Source: Bisporella sp. PMI_857 (lineage: Eukaryota > Ascomycota > Leotiomycetes > Helotiales > Helotiaceae). Taken from it: a DNA stretch of 64,000 nucleotides. The notes beneath the pieces were generated by a model. It saw nothing but the letters and a program-made list of their open reading frames with translations. It made no database searches and was not told the origin of the DNA. A program made the position numbers and the translations under genes. This document shows positions 1 through 11,876 of the stretch, one piece after another (positions within the stretch are counted from its first letter, which is position 1; each line of letters starts with the position of its first letter). The stretch is taken from assembly GCA_021307315.1 (NCBI GenBank), contig JAJSPD010000004.1, forward strand, positions 992,001 to 1,056,000. The letters are read 5' to 3'.

Positions 1-741
1 ATACTCCTCGGTATGGTATGGCAAGGCACGCTCGCCGGCAAAGTTAGTGAGACAGATTGACTTCATCGCTATTGCAAGATCGAAGTGCATCATTGTCGGC
101 AGGTCTTTCCAGATGGCCGTAAAACCATCACGGTTTTCATCATCAATGAGACAGTCGACCGCGAGCTTCTGTAGCTCAATGCAATGGTTTTCGTATATGT
201 AATGGCAAAACTCAACAAGTCCAGCCTTCTCGCTATCGCCTTTCTTGATCTTGACAACGCAGACACTAACGAGACCGCTACTAATGTAATTCTGTAGTTG
301 GGGCATGAGAAAGCGTCGACCGAGGACCCAGACTTTTGCCCGCATTACCAATTTATCAGTTGTAGCCAAAAGGTGGCCGCCTCCATCAATCTTGTTGAAG
401 TAAAGCCAGTGGACAACCATGCCAAAGATACTGGGCTCGACATCGTCAAGGTCCATGATCTGCGTCGTTCCTTCGAGGAAATTGCTTTGAAAAGCAGCAG
501 CAAAGAAGGAGGATTGAGACATGACAATATTCTTGTGGACGGCAAAGGACTCTTGCTTGTCACCAGCGCCAACCTTAAACGTGACAATTGGTTGCGGGGT
601 CCTTTCTAAGCTGTCAGCTGCTAGACTGCCGCAAATATCTCTACAGGTAGGCACATACGAGAGATCTGGCGGCCCAGTGAATTTTCTGATGCGCCCAGCG
701 CTTGAACGGACAGGAGCAGCACGAGGCTCGGGTGAAGACAT
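1..741 (-). CDS. BTB/POZ domain protein, 3' end outside window
   Basis: The minus-strand frame is open without a stop from an ATG at 741 to the left edge, giving 247 residues with the C-terminus missing. After a Pro/Arg-rich leader of about 50 residues comes a typical BTB/POZ core: a passage reading VTFKVGAGDKQESFAVHKN, then MSQSSFFAAAFQSNF, then MDLDDVEPSIFGMVVHWLY. These match the 'F.VHK..L...S.FF..A' and 'L...DP..F...L.WLY' signatures of fungal BTB proteins. The family forms homo- or heterodimers and often recruits substrates to Cul3 ubiquitin ligases, but many fungal single-BTB proteins have no known partner. No intron is needed. The BTB assignment is secure; the specific role is unknown. 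Confidence 0.85.
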   Translation of the reverse strand, partial: MSSPEPRAAPVRSSAGRIRKFTGPPDLSYVPTCRDICGSLAADSLERTPQPIVTFKVGAGDKQESFAVHKNIVMSQSSFFAAAFQSNFLEGTTQIMDLDDVEPSIFGMVVHWLYFNKIDGGGHLLATTDKLVMRAKVWVLGRRFLMPQLQNYISSGLVSVCVVKIKKGDSEKAGLVEFCHYIYENHCIELQKLAVDCLIDDENRDGFTAIWKDLPTMMHFDLAIAMKSICLTNFAGERALPYHTEEY

Positions 742-3146
742 GATATAGCAGATATTGAACTGCTTGAAGTCGCAAATGTTGAATATATTAGAGGAAGATA
801 GGAAAGAGCCTATGCGTTGCAAGTCAGATGTACTGTCGCAAAGGAGAGGCGTTGTAGAAAGAAGAAGCGCAGAGGCGGAATGGAGTGTTCAGAGATACGC
901 GGACGGGAGACTCTTGAGGCTGCGGCTGTAAAGGAAGAGAGAAAAGAGGCAGGCTGAGGCGTTCTTTTGCAATATTCGAGCTCACTAGCGTGGTCCCTGA
1001 ATCTGACTCAAAGCTTTCATATTCACTGGCCAATACAGAATTCAAATGTGGACAGACAATTCAAAGGCAAGCAACTAGGGGGTACTGTAATCAACTATCT
1101 TCGGCCTTGAAATTCAACTCGTTAGACTCTATGTATGGTCCACTACCTCAATAATGAAGCACACTCACTTAGCACCTCTTTCAACAATATGAATCCTCAG
1201 GCTTCTTCCTTAACAGAATCTATATAGAATGAGATGCGCCAGAGACTTCAGTATATATAACTGCCATATCTACATGTTTCCTTTGTCAAATTCTGTTCGG
1301 CTTTTACTGTCTGAGCTAGATAAATGGATGAATCGAGAAAGATCCTAGTTGCTAGGTAAACATTGGCTAACTTACTGACCCGGAAATCCTGGTAATATCC
1401 TAGAACAATCTGACAGAAATGCTGAGTTATATTCTCGGAGACATCGTAAAACAGGCTAGTGAAGGTGTCACTAGGGACTTATGAACCTTGAGAAGAACGT
1501 AGATCTGCAGGTCGTACTAGAGAGAAACGGTAGCAGAAGAGTAAATAAATAGCACCGAATATTTCCATATGTTGAAGACAATGGAAACCCACAGAGTTGT
1601 CGCGTCTTGATGAAACGATATAAAACAAGAAATCATTAGACATTGAGAAGACTCACAAATTAACAAGTATTATAAAGGGGGTAGCAGAACAGCGAGAAGA
1701 AAAGTGTTGAACTCTTGGACACATTAGGAACGGTATAGATCCATAACACTTAACAAAGTAGTAATCTTCCATGGGAAGTTTAGGGGAAGGAAAAAAACGC
1801 TTGCGCTCATCCAAAGATACCATAAATCTACGATGTGTAATAATGAGCTATAGCAAAGAGCGAGAGGTAAAGTGGCAAGCATGTAATAAACAATATAAAC
1901 ATCTGTAAGTCTACAAGGCTAACAAGACACTAGTTTCTGTAGCAGGGCCCTGCAAAGCGGCAGTAATATTAAAGCAGGGAGAAAGAGTGTGGAGTTACAA
2001 CGTCCGGTAGTAAGCTAAACTTGCAAATATGCATGAAATAAACCAGGAGATGAGAGGTATTGAACAAATCCTGAAACATGGGGACTATTGCCATAATTCA
2101 ACTCTTCGGCCGTACCTTCTCTCCGCATATCAACGTACAGATTGTTATAAAATTTCTTGAAGATTTGCATGTACAAGATGTTGCAGATGCGCGCATGCTT
2201 CTCAGACAAAGATGTGAGAATCGAAGCAGGAGGGAACGAAAATTATGCGTGAGTGTCCACCAGAGTTGAGAAAAACATTTGTCTCTGATAGTGACCAAAC
2301 GGGTGTCTTAAACCTGTGAAGAAATCACTAAATGCATAAACCTTGACAAAGCAAATGTCGGCACATAAACGACATGCGGCTGGATAGATACAGATTTGTA
2401 CGACTGGTTTGTGGCTGTCCTCGACCGCAGCTATCGTATGAAAGAAGAGCATTGCCATGAAGTGACGCTTGCTATGCGCCTCGTGGAAAACAAGCTCGCA
2501 ATGACGCTTGCTTGAAGTGGCAATTCGGATGTATGCTGATCCGGTTAACGATGGAGAGAAAGACGACCAAACAAGAGCGAAATGGTTAAAGTGTAGCAAG
2601 GAGGAGAAACAAATAACTATGCGTAAAGTGCACAAGCAATGAAGAATAGGCCGCGGTAGTGAAGAACTCTTGGACTAACAAAGTATGCCTTTTCAAAAAA
2701 TTTCAAAGACATGATATGATGTACCAAGGCACAAACAGTATTTTTCGAGAAAGGTAAATTTTGCCTACATGAAGACGAGTCTCCTATGCCGTGAACAATT
2801 ACATGGAAAGCGAAAATACCAAACATGGATAAAGACCATGGAACACGATATTCAAAGTCTCCCTGCATTTTTATTATGATGTAAAACACCGAGCATGACA
2901 ACTATTCACGAGCGAGCAGACCAAGTCTCTCTCTATGAGATTTCCACTCTCTCTTTCCCAACCAATCTATACGCATAAGACGCCATGACCCAAAGAAAAT
3001 GCTGCAAATACAACTCTATATGCTTTCTTGTCTCGTATTCCAACTACGTATTGTGTGGAATTTTTGTCCATAAAAGGGAATCTCTAATGCGCTATGTACG
3101 GTCATAAAGTGTGCTTTTAGCTTACTGGAAAGGATGAAGATGGAGC
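742..3146. other. Intergenic, 2.4 kb, no supportable gene
   Basis: AT-leaning sequence with only short ORFs and no family resemblance. It separates the 5' end of the BTB gene from the 3' end of the eEF3-like gene, so it must hold the BTB promoter and the 3' UTR of the latter. The longest ORFs (130 codons at 2243-2635 and 94 codons at 2617-2901, minus strand) have no recognisable motif and no joining splice that improves them. Confidence 0.6.
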
Positions 3147-6100
3147 TTAAGACTCGTCGTCGGAGTTGGGTGGATGCGGGGTACCTATTTAGGAATTAGT
3201 ACCATAGTAAGCCGTCGCGCAAAGATAAGGTGCTTTCAAGCTGTCTTTAGATCCAAAAAAGCGAGACAAGGAAGCTCCAAGACAAGCCAGCCAGAAAAAT
3301 TAAGAACTGTGCATGAGGAAAAGAAAGAACGAACCTTTGGGACTGCTCAACCTAGGAGAATCAATTAGCATGCAAGTTATACGTGGGGGTGAAAAGTCTT
3401 ACCATTCCAGATGTCTCAATCGTCTTCTGACCTCCTGCTCCTTGAGTTCCTTCTTAGTCTTCTTCTTCTTTTTCTTTGCCCTGAAAGTCATATCCCCATT
3501 GTCCTCGACTCCACTATTTGCTGCGCTGTTTGCGGCCGTGGTGAGTGCACTACTAACGCCGCTGGCAATACCTGAGTTAATGCCGCTGGCTGGTCTGCTA
3601 CTGTCTTCAAAACGATCCGCAGCAACAGCCAAATGGCCTTTGTGGGTCACGCGGCCATCAGCTACGTGCCATTGCTCAGGACATAAGGCACCAACAAACT
3701 CCTCATTGTGAGAAATCATGACCACACCCCCCTTGTAGTCTCGAATGGCGACGGCAAGACCACCAAGCGAGTCACGATCCAGGAAATTAGTAGGCTCATC
3801 TAGAACAAGAAGATGCGGATTGTTCCACATGGCACCAGCCAACACAACCTTGACCTTCTGTCCTCCAGAGAGACCAGAGATCTCGTTGTGGTTAGCAATC
3901 TCTGGATCCAAGCCGAGATCCTCAAAATGCTTGGAGATAACCTTGGGCGAGAGTTCTCTGAAACCAAGACCCTCTCGAGAAGCCTCATGATCATCGAACT
4001 CCTGAATCATCTTGTTGAAACCTAATTCGATCATGGTCTCTCGAGAAATCTGAGTGTTATGTTTTGGCAACAAGCCAACCCACTTGATCTCGTATTGGAA
4101 AGTTTTCTTATACTTCTGACGACCCATGATAGCCTCAATGCGTTTGCCACCTGAGCCATCTCCTAGGTCGACCAGCCTTTCCATCTGAGCTTTGTCTTCA
4201 TCAGACAGAATACGAGTTTGCTTGAGATAAACTTCTCGGTCGTCGCCGTTGGCATATCTCCATTGCAGATATTGGTTAGGGGTCTTCTCTAAATGCATCT
4301 CAACGTGCTCAAGGGCGTGTTGTTTGATGTATCCAATACGCAGATTGGGATGCTTCTCGACTCTCCCAGATGACGGAACAGTTTCACCAGTCAGTAGTTT
4401 GATTAATGTTGATTTTCCAGCTCCATTGCCACCAATGATGGCAGTCCGGGAAGAAAGGGTCAATTGACAAGAAACATCGTAGAGAGATGGTTTCGAAGCC
4501 CCAGGATAGGTGTAAGAGCAGTTGGTCATTCTCAAGATCGATTTGGTGTTGGATCTGACACCAGTGAGTATACCAGGAGGAGGGAACTTGAATTGGGCCA
4601 CTGAGTCTGAGAGAGTATAATAACTCTTGGCTTCCGGCTTTTGCGCGACGAAAGCCTTGAGATTCCCCTTATAACACTTCAGTTTCTTTCCAGGTTCGTA
4701 GTGGTAGATGTCTGTGCAGACTTCATCCAAGAATCCAGAATCGTGGGAGACTATCAAGCTGGTGATATCTGTGTGAGACTTGAGATATTCTTCAAGCCAC
4801 TTCACATTTGCAACATCCAAATGATTGGTAGGTTCGTCGAGTAGCAATACGTCAGCCTTCATCAACATTGCTCTTGCTAATGCCAATTTCATCTTCCATC
4901 CACCGGAAAGCGAGCCAACTTTCTCGGATTGGCGCCCCCCAGGCCCTGCAGTAAATCCGACCTCGCTCAGAACTTCAGAAATTCGAGCCCGGCCTTCCTT
5001 AGCAATCTCAGGGTCCTTGGAAACGAACTCCAAAATACTAATATCAGCATCTTCTCCTTGGTTGTGCTCAACGAAGCAAGTTCGGAGGACATCTTGGCTT
5101 GGGAATCCCTCTAATTTGCCATTTGCGATAGAGCGCATGAGGGTTGATTTTCCTGCACCATTTCGCCCGCATAAACCATAGCGGTGTCCCTTGAGAAGAC
5201 GAAGATTAGTATGAGAGAGCAAAAGCATCCCTCCATAAGCGAGGGAAAAATCGGTGTTAACAATTTCAATCTCTCCATCATCATCTTTGGGGGGCTGTCC
5301 AAACTTGCGGTGGTCCTCATCAACATAGAACCTCTCCACCTCTTTGGCAACCGTCTTGGCTGAAGGGGCATCTTTCATGATGTGTTGCAAATATGGGGCA
5401 ATGAGGCCTGAAATACGGGCTGTTTGGCGATGGTTCACGTCTTCGGCGACCATAGAGCAGACGTATGGTCTAGCAAGCTTGAAGATCTCAAGATCGCCTC
5501 CAAGACCACCAGCCTTCTTGATTTCAGCCTCTAGAACTGTCGCAACATCCTCAGCGGAGGTTCTTTCAAGAGCACCATTTCCAATACCTCCAGCATCATC
5601 ACCCATAGCTTTATTGATAACATTAAATGCCCGAGTAGCCATTTCTCTAACTTCCGGTAGAGACGCTCTATCCATGACACCCTTTACACCTGGCTTCAAT
5701 TTTGGTAAGAAGATGCGGGCTTCGACTGGATCGTGGACAAGCTTGGTCAAATTCTCCACGACTACTACGGTTTGTCTGAGGACTTCCTGTGCGGTGGTTG
5801 GATCATTGAGAGCTCTCTCGAGGAGAGGTGTCAGGAGAGCGAGAACTGGGGACGTGACAATGGCGACGAATGTAGTCTGAGATAAGGCATGAATAGCTTT
5901 TTGTAGAGTAGCTTTATCAGGTTGTTGCATAGTGGCGATCAAAAGCGGGATTCGCGGTGCAACATCATCGTTGGAAAGGAGCGTCGTCAAGGCGTTCATA
6001 GTCGCCAGGGCTTGCTTCTGTACCTCGTTCTTCATATCTGTCATGCCGTGCTCGACAATTGGAATTAAACCAGCAAGCTTGGTACCCATCGCTTCTCGTA

Positions 6101-6722
6101 GGATGTCCTTATTATTTGCCTCCTCCTTGGTCGAACCCACTTCCAGTTTTGCCTTGTCTGCCATTTTCTGCAATAACTGGAACGCTTTCACCGTGGATTG
6201 CCATTTGCCTGTAGATTTGGAAAGATATGTGCTCAGAATAGGAAGAAGACCCACAACAAGCGCTTCGGCACTCAGGTTGCTAAAGAGAGCTTCGATGCCA
6301 TAGTCGGCCGCATTGCGGACAATTGGAAGTTTGTCGGCAAGAGCATCGAGAGCACATGGTACCAAGCCGCCATCCTGAATTAAGAGCACCACTTCACTGA
6401 TTTTCTGTTGCGGCGGCAGCCTTTCAAATAGCGCACCAAGTAGATTTTGTGCGCACTCTCGCCTCTCTGGACTCTTCTTGTTTGCCGCACCCTTTTTTAT
6501 TTCCGTGATTATATTGAACTCCTTTAACCCTCGAAAGCCGACAGGCGAGTTGAGAAGAACATCGCATAGGGCATATGCGGCTTCGATGGATGCATTCGAT
6601 GTCTGCGCAGTAAAGACGGCGTCAAGAAGAGCCGCAACTTCCGCTCGTAAGGACACACCATCAGCAAATTTAGGAATCATGACGGAGGACTCTTGGGATG
6701 GAGGCGATACGGGGTGGGGCAT
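3147..6722 (-). CDS. New1/Elf1-type eEF3-like ABC-F ATPase
   Basis: Three exons: 6722-3403, a 17-nt exon 3351-3335, and 3184-3147 (1124 aa). The model restores the conserved tail RHLEWLSSPKGTPHPPNSDD, which the open frame alone loses after 'EW'. Domain order: HEAT-like repeats (about 20-420), ABC1 with Walker A GRNGAGKST (519-527), signature LSGGW (604-608) and Walker B LLLDEPTNHLD; then ABC2 with Walker A GGNGAGKST (764-772), a chromodomain-like insertion (about 865-905), LSGGQ (951-955) and LDEPTNFLD; a Lys-rich stretch precedes the tail. The family acts on ribosomes. The N-terminal half resembles yeast New1 and S. pombe Elf1 rather than canonical eEF3, so a role in translation termination/recycling or mRNA export is more likely than essential elongation. 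Subfamily is from memory of the homologues. The start at 6722 is the first ATG of the open frame; an upstream exon is not excluded. Confidence 0.88.
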
Positions 6723-7729
6723 TTCTGAGCGTAGAGCGCTCTGCGATATGTATTTGGGCTCGTTCCCACGAAGAAATGCTTTCCGGCGATCCTAGCTGAT
6801 GCGTATAAACTTGTTGTATGGAACCTTGGTTGAAGATGTATAGTTCTGGGGGGGATGAGGCGGTTGAGGCAGTGTCGCAGGTTTGTGTCTGAAAACTTCT
6901 GTGGAGTGGAGATTCGTAGAGTGGAGATACTTTCCAACTAGCAGAGAAGAAAGGGCTTGCGTGCAAGATCAGTGTAGTAATGTAAATTGTCCCAGCCGCG
7001 CGTGGCATAAGACTATGGCGGTATAAGGAGGTTTCTGTCAAGAAGGTTGTGAAGGCTGAGCCTGGTGAGAAAATTAAATCAGCAAGTTTGAAGCAGCGCC
7101 ACTAAGCTACTTTAGGCCATTTCTAATTCGCTGGAGACAAAGGAAACCATTTTGATAAGAAAGACCCGATAGATAGATAATTATTTATATAAGTATAGTT
7201 TAATCATGAAAAATCAAGAGCGCAAAAATGTGGTTTCTTTTACACTCCATATGTCTGTCTTTTGTATTCGTCAAAAGATCGAGTAAACTACCCTACCCCT
7301 CCTTCTTCCCCTCCGTCATGCCACGCCCACCACAACTTTTTTTTTCTTGGTCCCTTATCAACACCTCCTCTTTTTTTATTTCTTTTTTTATCGGGTATCG
7401 TGGATTAGTCAGCGGAAGATTCGGCACGCCCCTTGGCCCCATGCAAAGAAGCCTTGGCAAGCGGCTTTAGACTAGTAAAGCTGGCTGGCCCGCGGGTACC
7501 TAGCCACTCTAGACTGTTGGGTCGTGCTAATTAGTACTAAGGTCTTTCTAGGTAGTAAGTGATAAGCTAGCAAGAGACTAAGGCATCTTCAGACCACTGA
7601 ACCCGAGCCTCATGCGGCTTGGCTTATTGCGAATCACGCCTTTTTTTCTTTTCACTGGTCGGGTTCCTCTATATATACACAGTTGAAAGATCCTCGTCAT
7701 GTTCCTTAGAAATTTTACATATCTCGGAC
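6723..7729. promoter_or_regulatory. Divergent intergenic region between eEF3-like and DUF1275 genes
   Basis: About 1 kb separating two genes that start outward from it. It carries pyrimidine-rich stretches (7270-7380, several T runs) typical of fungal promoters and 5' leaders. Short ORFs here (for example 7228-7470) look like by-products of the low-complexity sequence. No specific binding site can be named. Confidence 0.5.
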
Positions 7730-8652
7730 ATGATGGTGGAAGGTCTTACTGGCCTATCAGGACCAAGTCATGGGACATCAACTGAGGGAAATGGGGTCAT
7801 TTCTGGTTCAGCGTCCAGCATATCTGTCAAAGGTCGACGAAGCAACTGGGCTTCTCTTCTGGGCTACCTAAAAACAGACATCGCTCTGGAGTATGCGGAC
7901 TTACCAATAATTGCCTGCTGTCTGGTCTCGGGCCTTTGCGACAGCAGCGCCTACAATGCGTGGACCTGTTTCGTTTCTATGCAGACGGGTAGGAATATGC
8001 CATTGCTTGATACGTAGATAAGAACTAACTTTTCCAAGGAAACACCATCTTCCTTGCCCTCGGCGCAAGCAAACAACCTACCGCACACTCCGATGGATGG
8101 GTGAAGTCCTTGGTCTCCATAATCATGTTCTTGATTGGTTGCCTGTCTTTCGCCTCGACACGATTCTTCCATCCAAAGGCACGCGGCACACTCGCTCTAT
8201 CATTCTTCCTACAAAGCTGCTGTATAATTGTGGCAGCAGCGCTCGCCCAGGGAGCATTTGTGGCTAACGTGGTAACGGAAGAACTGCACATAAACTACAG
8301 GGAGCTTTTACCTCTCAGTTTCCTGGCGTTCCAATCAGGCGGACAGATTGTCACCTCCAGACAGCTCGGCTTTAACGAAGTACCTACGACGGTTCTCACC
8401 TCGGTATATTGCGATATTGCATCCGACCCGCAATTGCTGAAAGCGCACAACGTCAAAAGGAATAGACGCGTCGCAGCGGTGATTTCACTTCTGATCGGAG
8501 GCATTGTTGGGGGTTGGATTAGTAAAAGCTCGGCAGGGATATCAATCGTCTTCTGGATGGCTGCGGCGATCAAAATGACCATTGCATTAAGTTGGTCGGT
8601 TTGGCGGGCAAACCCTCCTGCCCAGTTACCGCTTACCTCACATGTGGGATAG
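7730..8652 (+). CDS. DUF1275 (YoaK-like) membrane protein
   Basis: Two exons, 7730-7988 and 8039-8652, joined across a 50-bp intron (GTAGGA...CCAAG) give 290 aa. The join rebuilds the family core VSMQTGNTIFLALG, which is otherwise broken at the donor. Upstream of it stands DLPIIACCLVSGLCDSSAYN, the usual opening of fungal DUF1275 proteins, followed by about five hydrophobic segments and a C-terminal pair (ISLLIGGIVGGWI, IVFWMAAAIKMTIAL). The family is polytopic and often annotated YoaK-like; its transported substrate is not established. The start is ambiguous between adjacent in-frame ATGs at 7730 and 7733. The promoter is shared with the eEF3-like gene on the other strand. Confidence 0.88.
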
Positions 8653-8860
8653 ACATCTCACTTAACGGCCAAAATTTGCTGACCAATGACTAATTTTGAG
8701 GCATCATAATATAAGTGCAGGTGCATACTTGCAGCGTAATGTTTTCACTTGATAGATTTTCAACGACATAGAATGGGAGGGGTGCTTAAGATACGAAATA
8801 GACTTACATTTTTGTTTTAGTGGATTCTACTCATCCTTGAATTTTCTCGCTCCTCTTTGC

Positions 8861-9661
8861 TTATATTACTCGGGGATAGAACATATCTATAGGCAGACCC
8901 TTATCTGGATTGTCTTCGTCGACTATCTCGCGTGGTTGAGAAGGAAGACGCTTATTGAGATCAGTAGCTCCTATTAGATTCATGCGTGATTCGGGCCGAG
9001 GAGCAAGCTGCTTCGCTTGAAAATGTCCCTGCCTTATGGTGGAGGCGCTGGCCATCCGTTGCTTCTCGTGTAGACTGGGATCGAGATGAATTTGGATTAA
9101 TTCACTATTCTCTTGTGTTAGCCCAGGATGACTGACTCCACTGCGAGGTCTATTCTGAACAGGGTTGCCTACTGATGACCAGACAGTGTCACCGGAGTTT
9201 TGATTGTTGTCTTTGCACTGCTGCTTTGATCCGACACTGCCTTGATTCCTGACTGATTTTTTGCTCGTGCATAAGAAACATGCACATTCTCGGTCGTGAT
9301 GTGATTTTTTGCCGTCGGTTTTTGCCCGCAGGCTAGCCTCGAGCATGCCATCCTTCATTAAGGCAGGCGGCTTGTTTGGGTGATAGCTGTGCGGACTAAG
9401 CGGACCGGTGTATCTATGCCTTTCGCGGTACTCCATGTATTGGACTGCAGCTTTACGTTCCGGGACGCCACGAGCTTCAAAAAATCTACTACAGTCGTGG
9501 CATATTTCATGGTAGAGCTTGTACGAGTTTTGAGGCTTGCATTCGGGTAGAATTTTGTTAAAGAGAGAGGACTTGCCTTGCATCTTCTTGGCATGGCATA
9601 TTTCTGTGTTTTCAAAGATGTGTCCACACAGAGCCGAAGTTCGACGATTCGTTATACACAT
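8861..9661 (-). CDS. Orphan Cys/His-rich basic protein
   Basis: A single open frame of 266 codons with an ATG start and no good alternative on the other strand. The first 60 residues hold regularly spaced Cys/His: C2, C12-G-H14, C22, C41, C54, C57 (reading 'MCI..', 'ALCGH', 'EICHAKK', 'PECKP', 'EICHDCSRFF'). This looks like a metal-binding N-terminal module seen in uncharacterised fungal proteins. The rest is basic, Ser/Gln-rich and probably disordered, with a second small Cys group (ECACFLC). I do not recognise a named family and assign no function. No signal peptide or membrane segment is visible, so a soluble intracellular protein is the simplest reading. Confidence 0.65.
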   Translation of the reverse strand: MCITNRRTSALCGHIFENTEICHAKKMQGKSSLFNKILPECKPQNSYKLYHEICHDCSRFFEARGVPERKAAVQYMEYRERHRYTGPLSPHSYHPNKPPALMKDGMLEASLRAKTDGKKSHHDRECACFLCTSKKSVRNQGSVGSKQQCKDNNQNSGDTVWSSVGNPVQNRPRSGVSHPGLTQENSELIQIHLDPSLHEKQRMASASTIRQGHFQAKQLAPRPESRMNLIGATDLNKRLPSQPREIVDEDNPDKGLPIDMFYPRVI

Positions 9662-10670
9662 TTTTGCTTATTTGTATGTTGTTGATTGTAAGGAAGAGTG
9701 GAGGGGTGGCTTTGAAGATATATATATGGTCAAGCTACAGTCAAACCAACTAGAGTCAATTCGTTTCTCTCATTGTTTTTAATTGTTTCGGGTCGTGAGT
9801 ATTGTCCCCTTGTTTGGTATTATTATGTCTCTTTATGATTCTGGCAAAGAGTCAAATAAGGCTTTGTTTGTATCTATTATGATTCGGACAAAGAAGTGCT
9901 TGCTTAATCTTTCTCGGTGATTCGAGTTTCCGCTGCCACTTTGAGAGATTGTACCACGGATTATTGTCCAAGAATTCCATGACAGTGCTGATTCTGTAAT
10001 TGTGATTTCTACATTTATTGCGTTTAGGGTTGTCTAATATGACTTTCATAGACTCTTCAAGGCCAAGATAGTAGGATTCTGCTGCAAAGTTAAGTTGGAT
10101 TAAACGCTCCAGCCTTAAAAATGACAATTCAATAACGACCTAACCCTCAATCAAGAGATGTGGATCCTTGCAAGTTTCTGATAGTTTCGGAGTCCCGTGA
10201 GAGGGCACCGTGAGTACATATCCCAAACTTGTCAACCGCCTTTATTGCTCTTTGAGTTGCTTATAATCAGCAAACCCGAAAACATCCTTTCCTTGAGGAC
10301 TCAACAAAACATTATACCCAATTGGAGCAGTCCGATATTGACACCATCACGCAAGGGTTTAGAATCTGAGTGGACTCTCAGCTTTCAAAGCCTACTCTAC
10401 TAGCCCGGCCATAACTTTACCAACTGCTTCATTTTCATTGAGTCAACAACTAGATTGGATTTACCGTGAGCCCTTGAGCGAATTTCTCCCTCAGTGCGAT
10501 CGCCAATTACGACAAACACGGTGGCCAAGAATCTTTGCGAATTGCATTACAAATTATTCTAGAGACCGGTTCAAGTTATGATTTTGATTTTAGACAAACT
10601 TGAGTTATTATATCCAGTCCTAGGTCACCATTAATAAAGTCTAGAAGATGGGGCTTATATGGGTACTACA
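9662..10670. other. Intergenic, 1 kb, no supportable gene
   Basis: Only short, unrelated ORFs. This stretch contains the promoter of the Cys-rich protein (left) and the 3' UTR of the amidoligase (right). Nothing repeated or structured was noticed. Confidence 0.5.
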
Positions 10671-11876
10671 CTATGTTCTAGTATTGACGGAGGGAAGCCG
10701 TTGGGGGGCTCGTCGCAAAGAGCTTTGATAGTAATAGTGCGGCCGATGGACAAACATACCCCTCTCCTGGTAATAATCCGCTTGCTTAGGAACTCCGATC
10801 TCACGAAGAAGATCAAATACAGTGAACTCCGACTCCGCGAAGGTGGGTATATTTACATCGTTGAGGCATTCCAGCGTCTCACTAGCACATTTCCTCATTA
10901 GGCCTACGTATTTCGACTGTCTGTACTCGCAGATACCGGTTACAAACTTCATAATACCCACAACAGTTGCTATCCAGTGTTGAACACGTTCCGGGTCCAG
11001 AGTTCCTTCGTGCTGACGGAATTCAACAGTCGGTTTCCTCTCTGCAATGTCAACATATTCTCTAATTCCATCTGCGTTGATCCGCGACATCTTCCCATCA
11101 GGCGCCACATATCCAGACGCCTCACGGAAGACTCGTCTGAAATTCACTGTAAGCAATTGATTCTTCATCAAGCCTTCGAGGCTTCCGAAGTCCTTTCTCG
11201 CAAAAATCTCCTGCAGCCCCTCGAGTGGATTCATCATCCTCCCATTCTTCTCAATTAGTTCCGGCGAAGCACGGATGGGTAAGAAGAAGACACCGTTTTG
11301 GCGATACGGAGGATGGAGGCTATTGAGCTGCGGCTCAAATGCAAACAGAAATGCAAAGAGACGCTGGATATCATAGAAGGGAAACTTACCTTCTCCACTA
11401 CCATAACCAACATGAACGTGCAAACCCGTAGTCCTGTTGCAGTCTACGATATATGTTCCCGCGATGAGTTTGCAAATCGCCATAACCTCATTAATAGCAT
11501 TTTTGCTATATGCAAATTTTGGCGAGGTTACCTCGATAGGAATCCAAGTATACACGAAAGGGTTATCTTCAGGCGGCTCGATTGAGGCGTCTTCTTTGAC
11601 CGACCACATATTGAAGTTGTTGTATTTACCTGGGTCTGGATCCTCAGGGTTTGCGGCGAAGCCGTTATCTTTGAGGGTCTGAGCGATATGGTGATGGATC
11701 GTTTTAGGCGAAATACTGGATGAACTATTCTTTTGGGCGATATCTTCTGAGGTAGGCTGGAACCGATAATGACGCTTGGAGCCTTCGAGCTCGAGATGAA
11801 TCTCGAATCGATCGGGCACTGTAGCCAGCGCGAATTCTAGTTCTACTCCGAATGTGAGTGGACAAGGCATTATCAT
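10671..11876 (-). CDS. Amidoligase-family enzyme (Amidoligase_2 type)
   Basis: Single exon, 401 aa. The N-terminal FGVELEFAL, the middle CNRTTGLHVHVGYG and the C-terminal VEFRQHEGTLDPERVQHW are the three landmarks of eukaryotic Amidoligase_2 proteins, which belong to the carboxylate-amine (COOH-NH2) ligase superfamily with the glutamine-synthetase/GCS fold. The conserved Glu/His residues in those blocks would bind metal and ATP. The family is predicted to make amide or peptide bonds, but fungal substrates are unknown. Two possible starts, 11876 (MIMPCPL) and 11870 (MPCPL), differ by two residues. A GNAT acetyltransferase is transcribed away from it from the shared 0.5-kb interval. Confidence 0.88.
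   Translation of the reverse strand: MIMPCPLTFGVELEFALATVPDRFEIHLELEGSKRHYRFQPTSEDIAQKNSSSSISPKTIHHHIAQTLKDNGFAANPEDPDPGKYNNFNMWSVKEDASIEPPEDNPFVYTWIPIEVTSPKFAYSKNAINEVMAICKLIAGTYIVDCNRTTGLHVHVGYGSGEGKFPFYDIQRLFAFLFAFEPQLNSLHPPYRQNGVFFLPIRASPELIEKNGRMMNPLEGLQEIFARKDFGSLEGLMKNQLLTVNFRRVFREASGYVAPDGKMSRINADGIREYVDIAERKPTVEFRQHEGTLDPERVQHWIATVVGIMKFVTGICEYRQSKYVGLMRKCASETLECLNDVNIPTFAESEFTVFDLLREIGVPKQADYYQERGMFVHRPHYYYQSSLRRAPQRLPSVNTRT

Noticed and set aside
2243..2901. Two overlapping minus ORFs of 130 and 94 codons as a possible gene
   Set aside because: No family resemblance, biased composition, and no splice that joins them into a sensible protein.
3399..6722. Canonical eEF3 ending at the open-frame stop (1107 aa)
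   Set aside because: The stop lies inside an intron; splicing restores the conserved tail, and the N-terminal half fits New1/Elf1 better.
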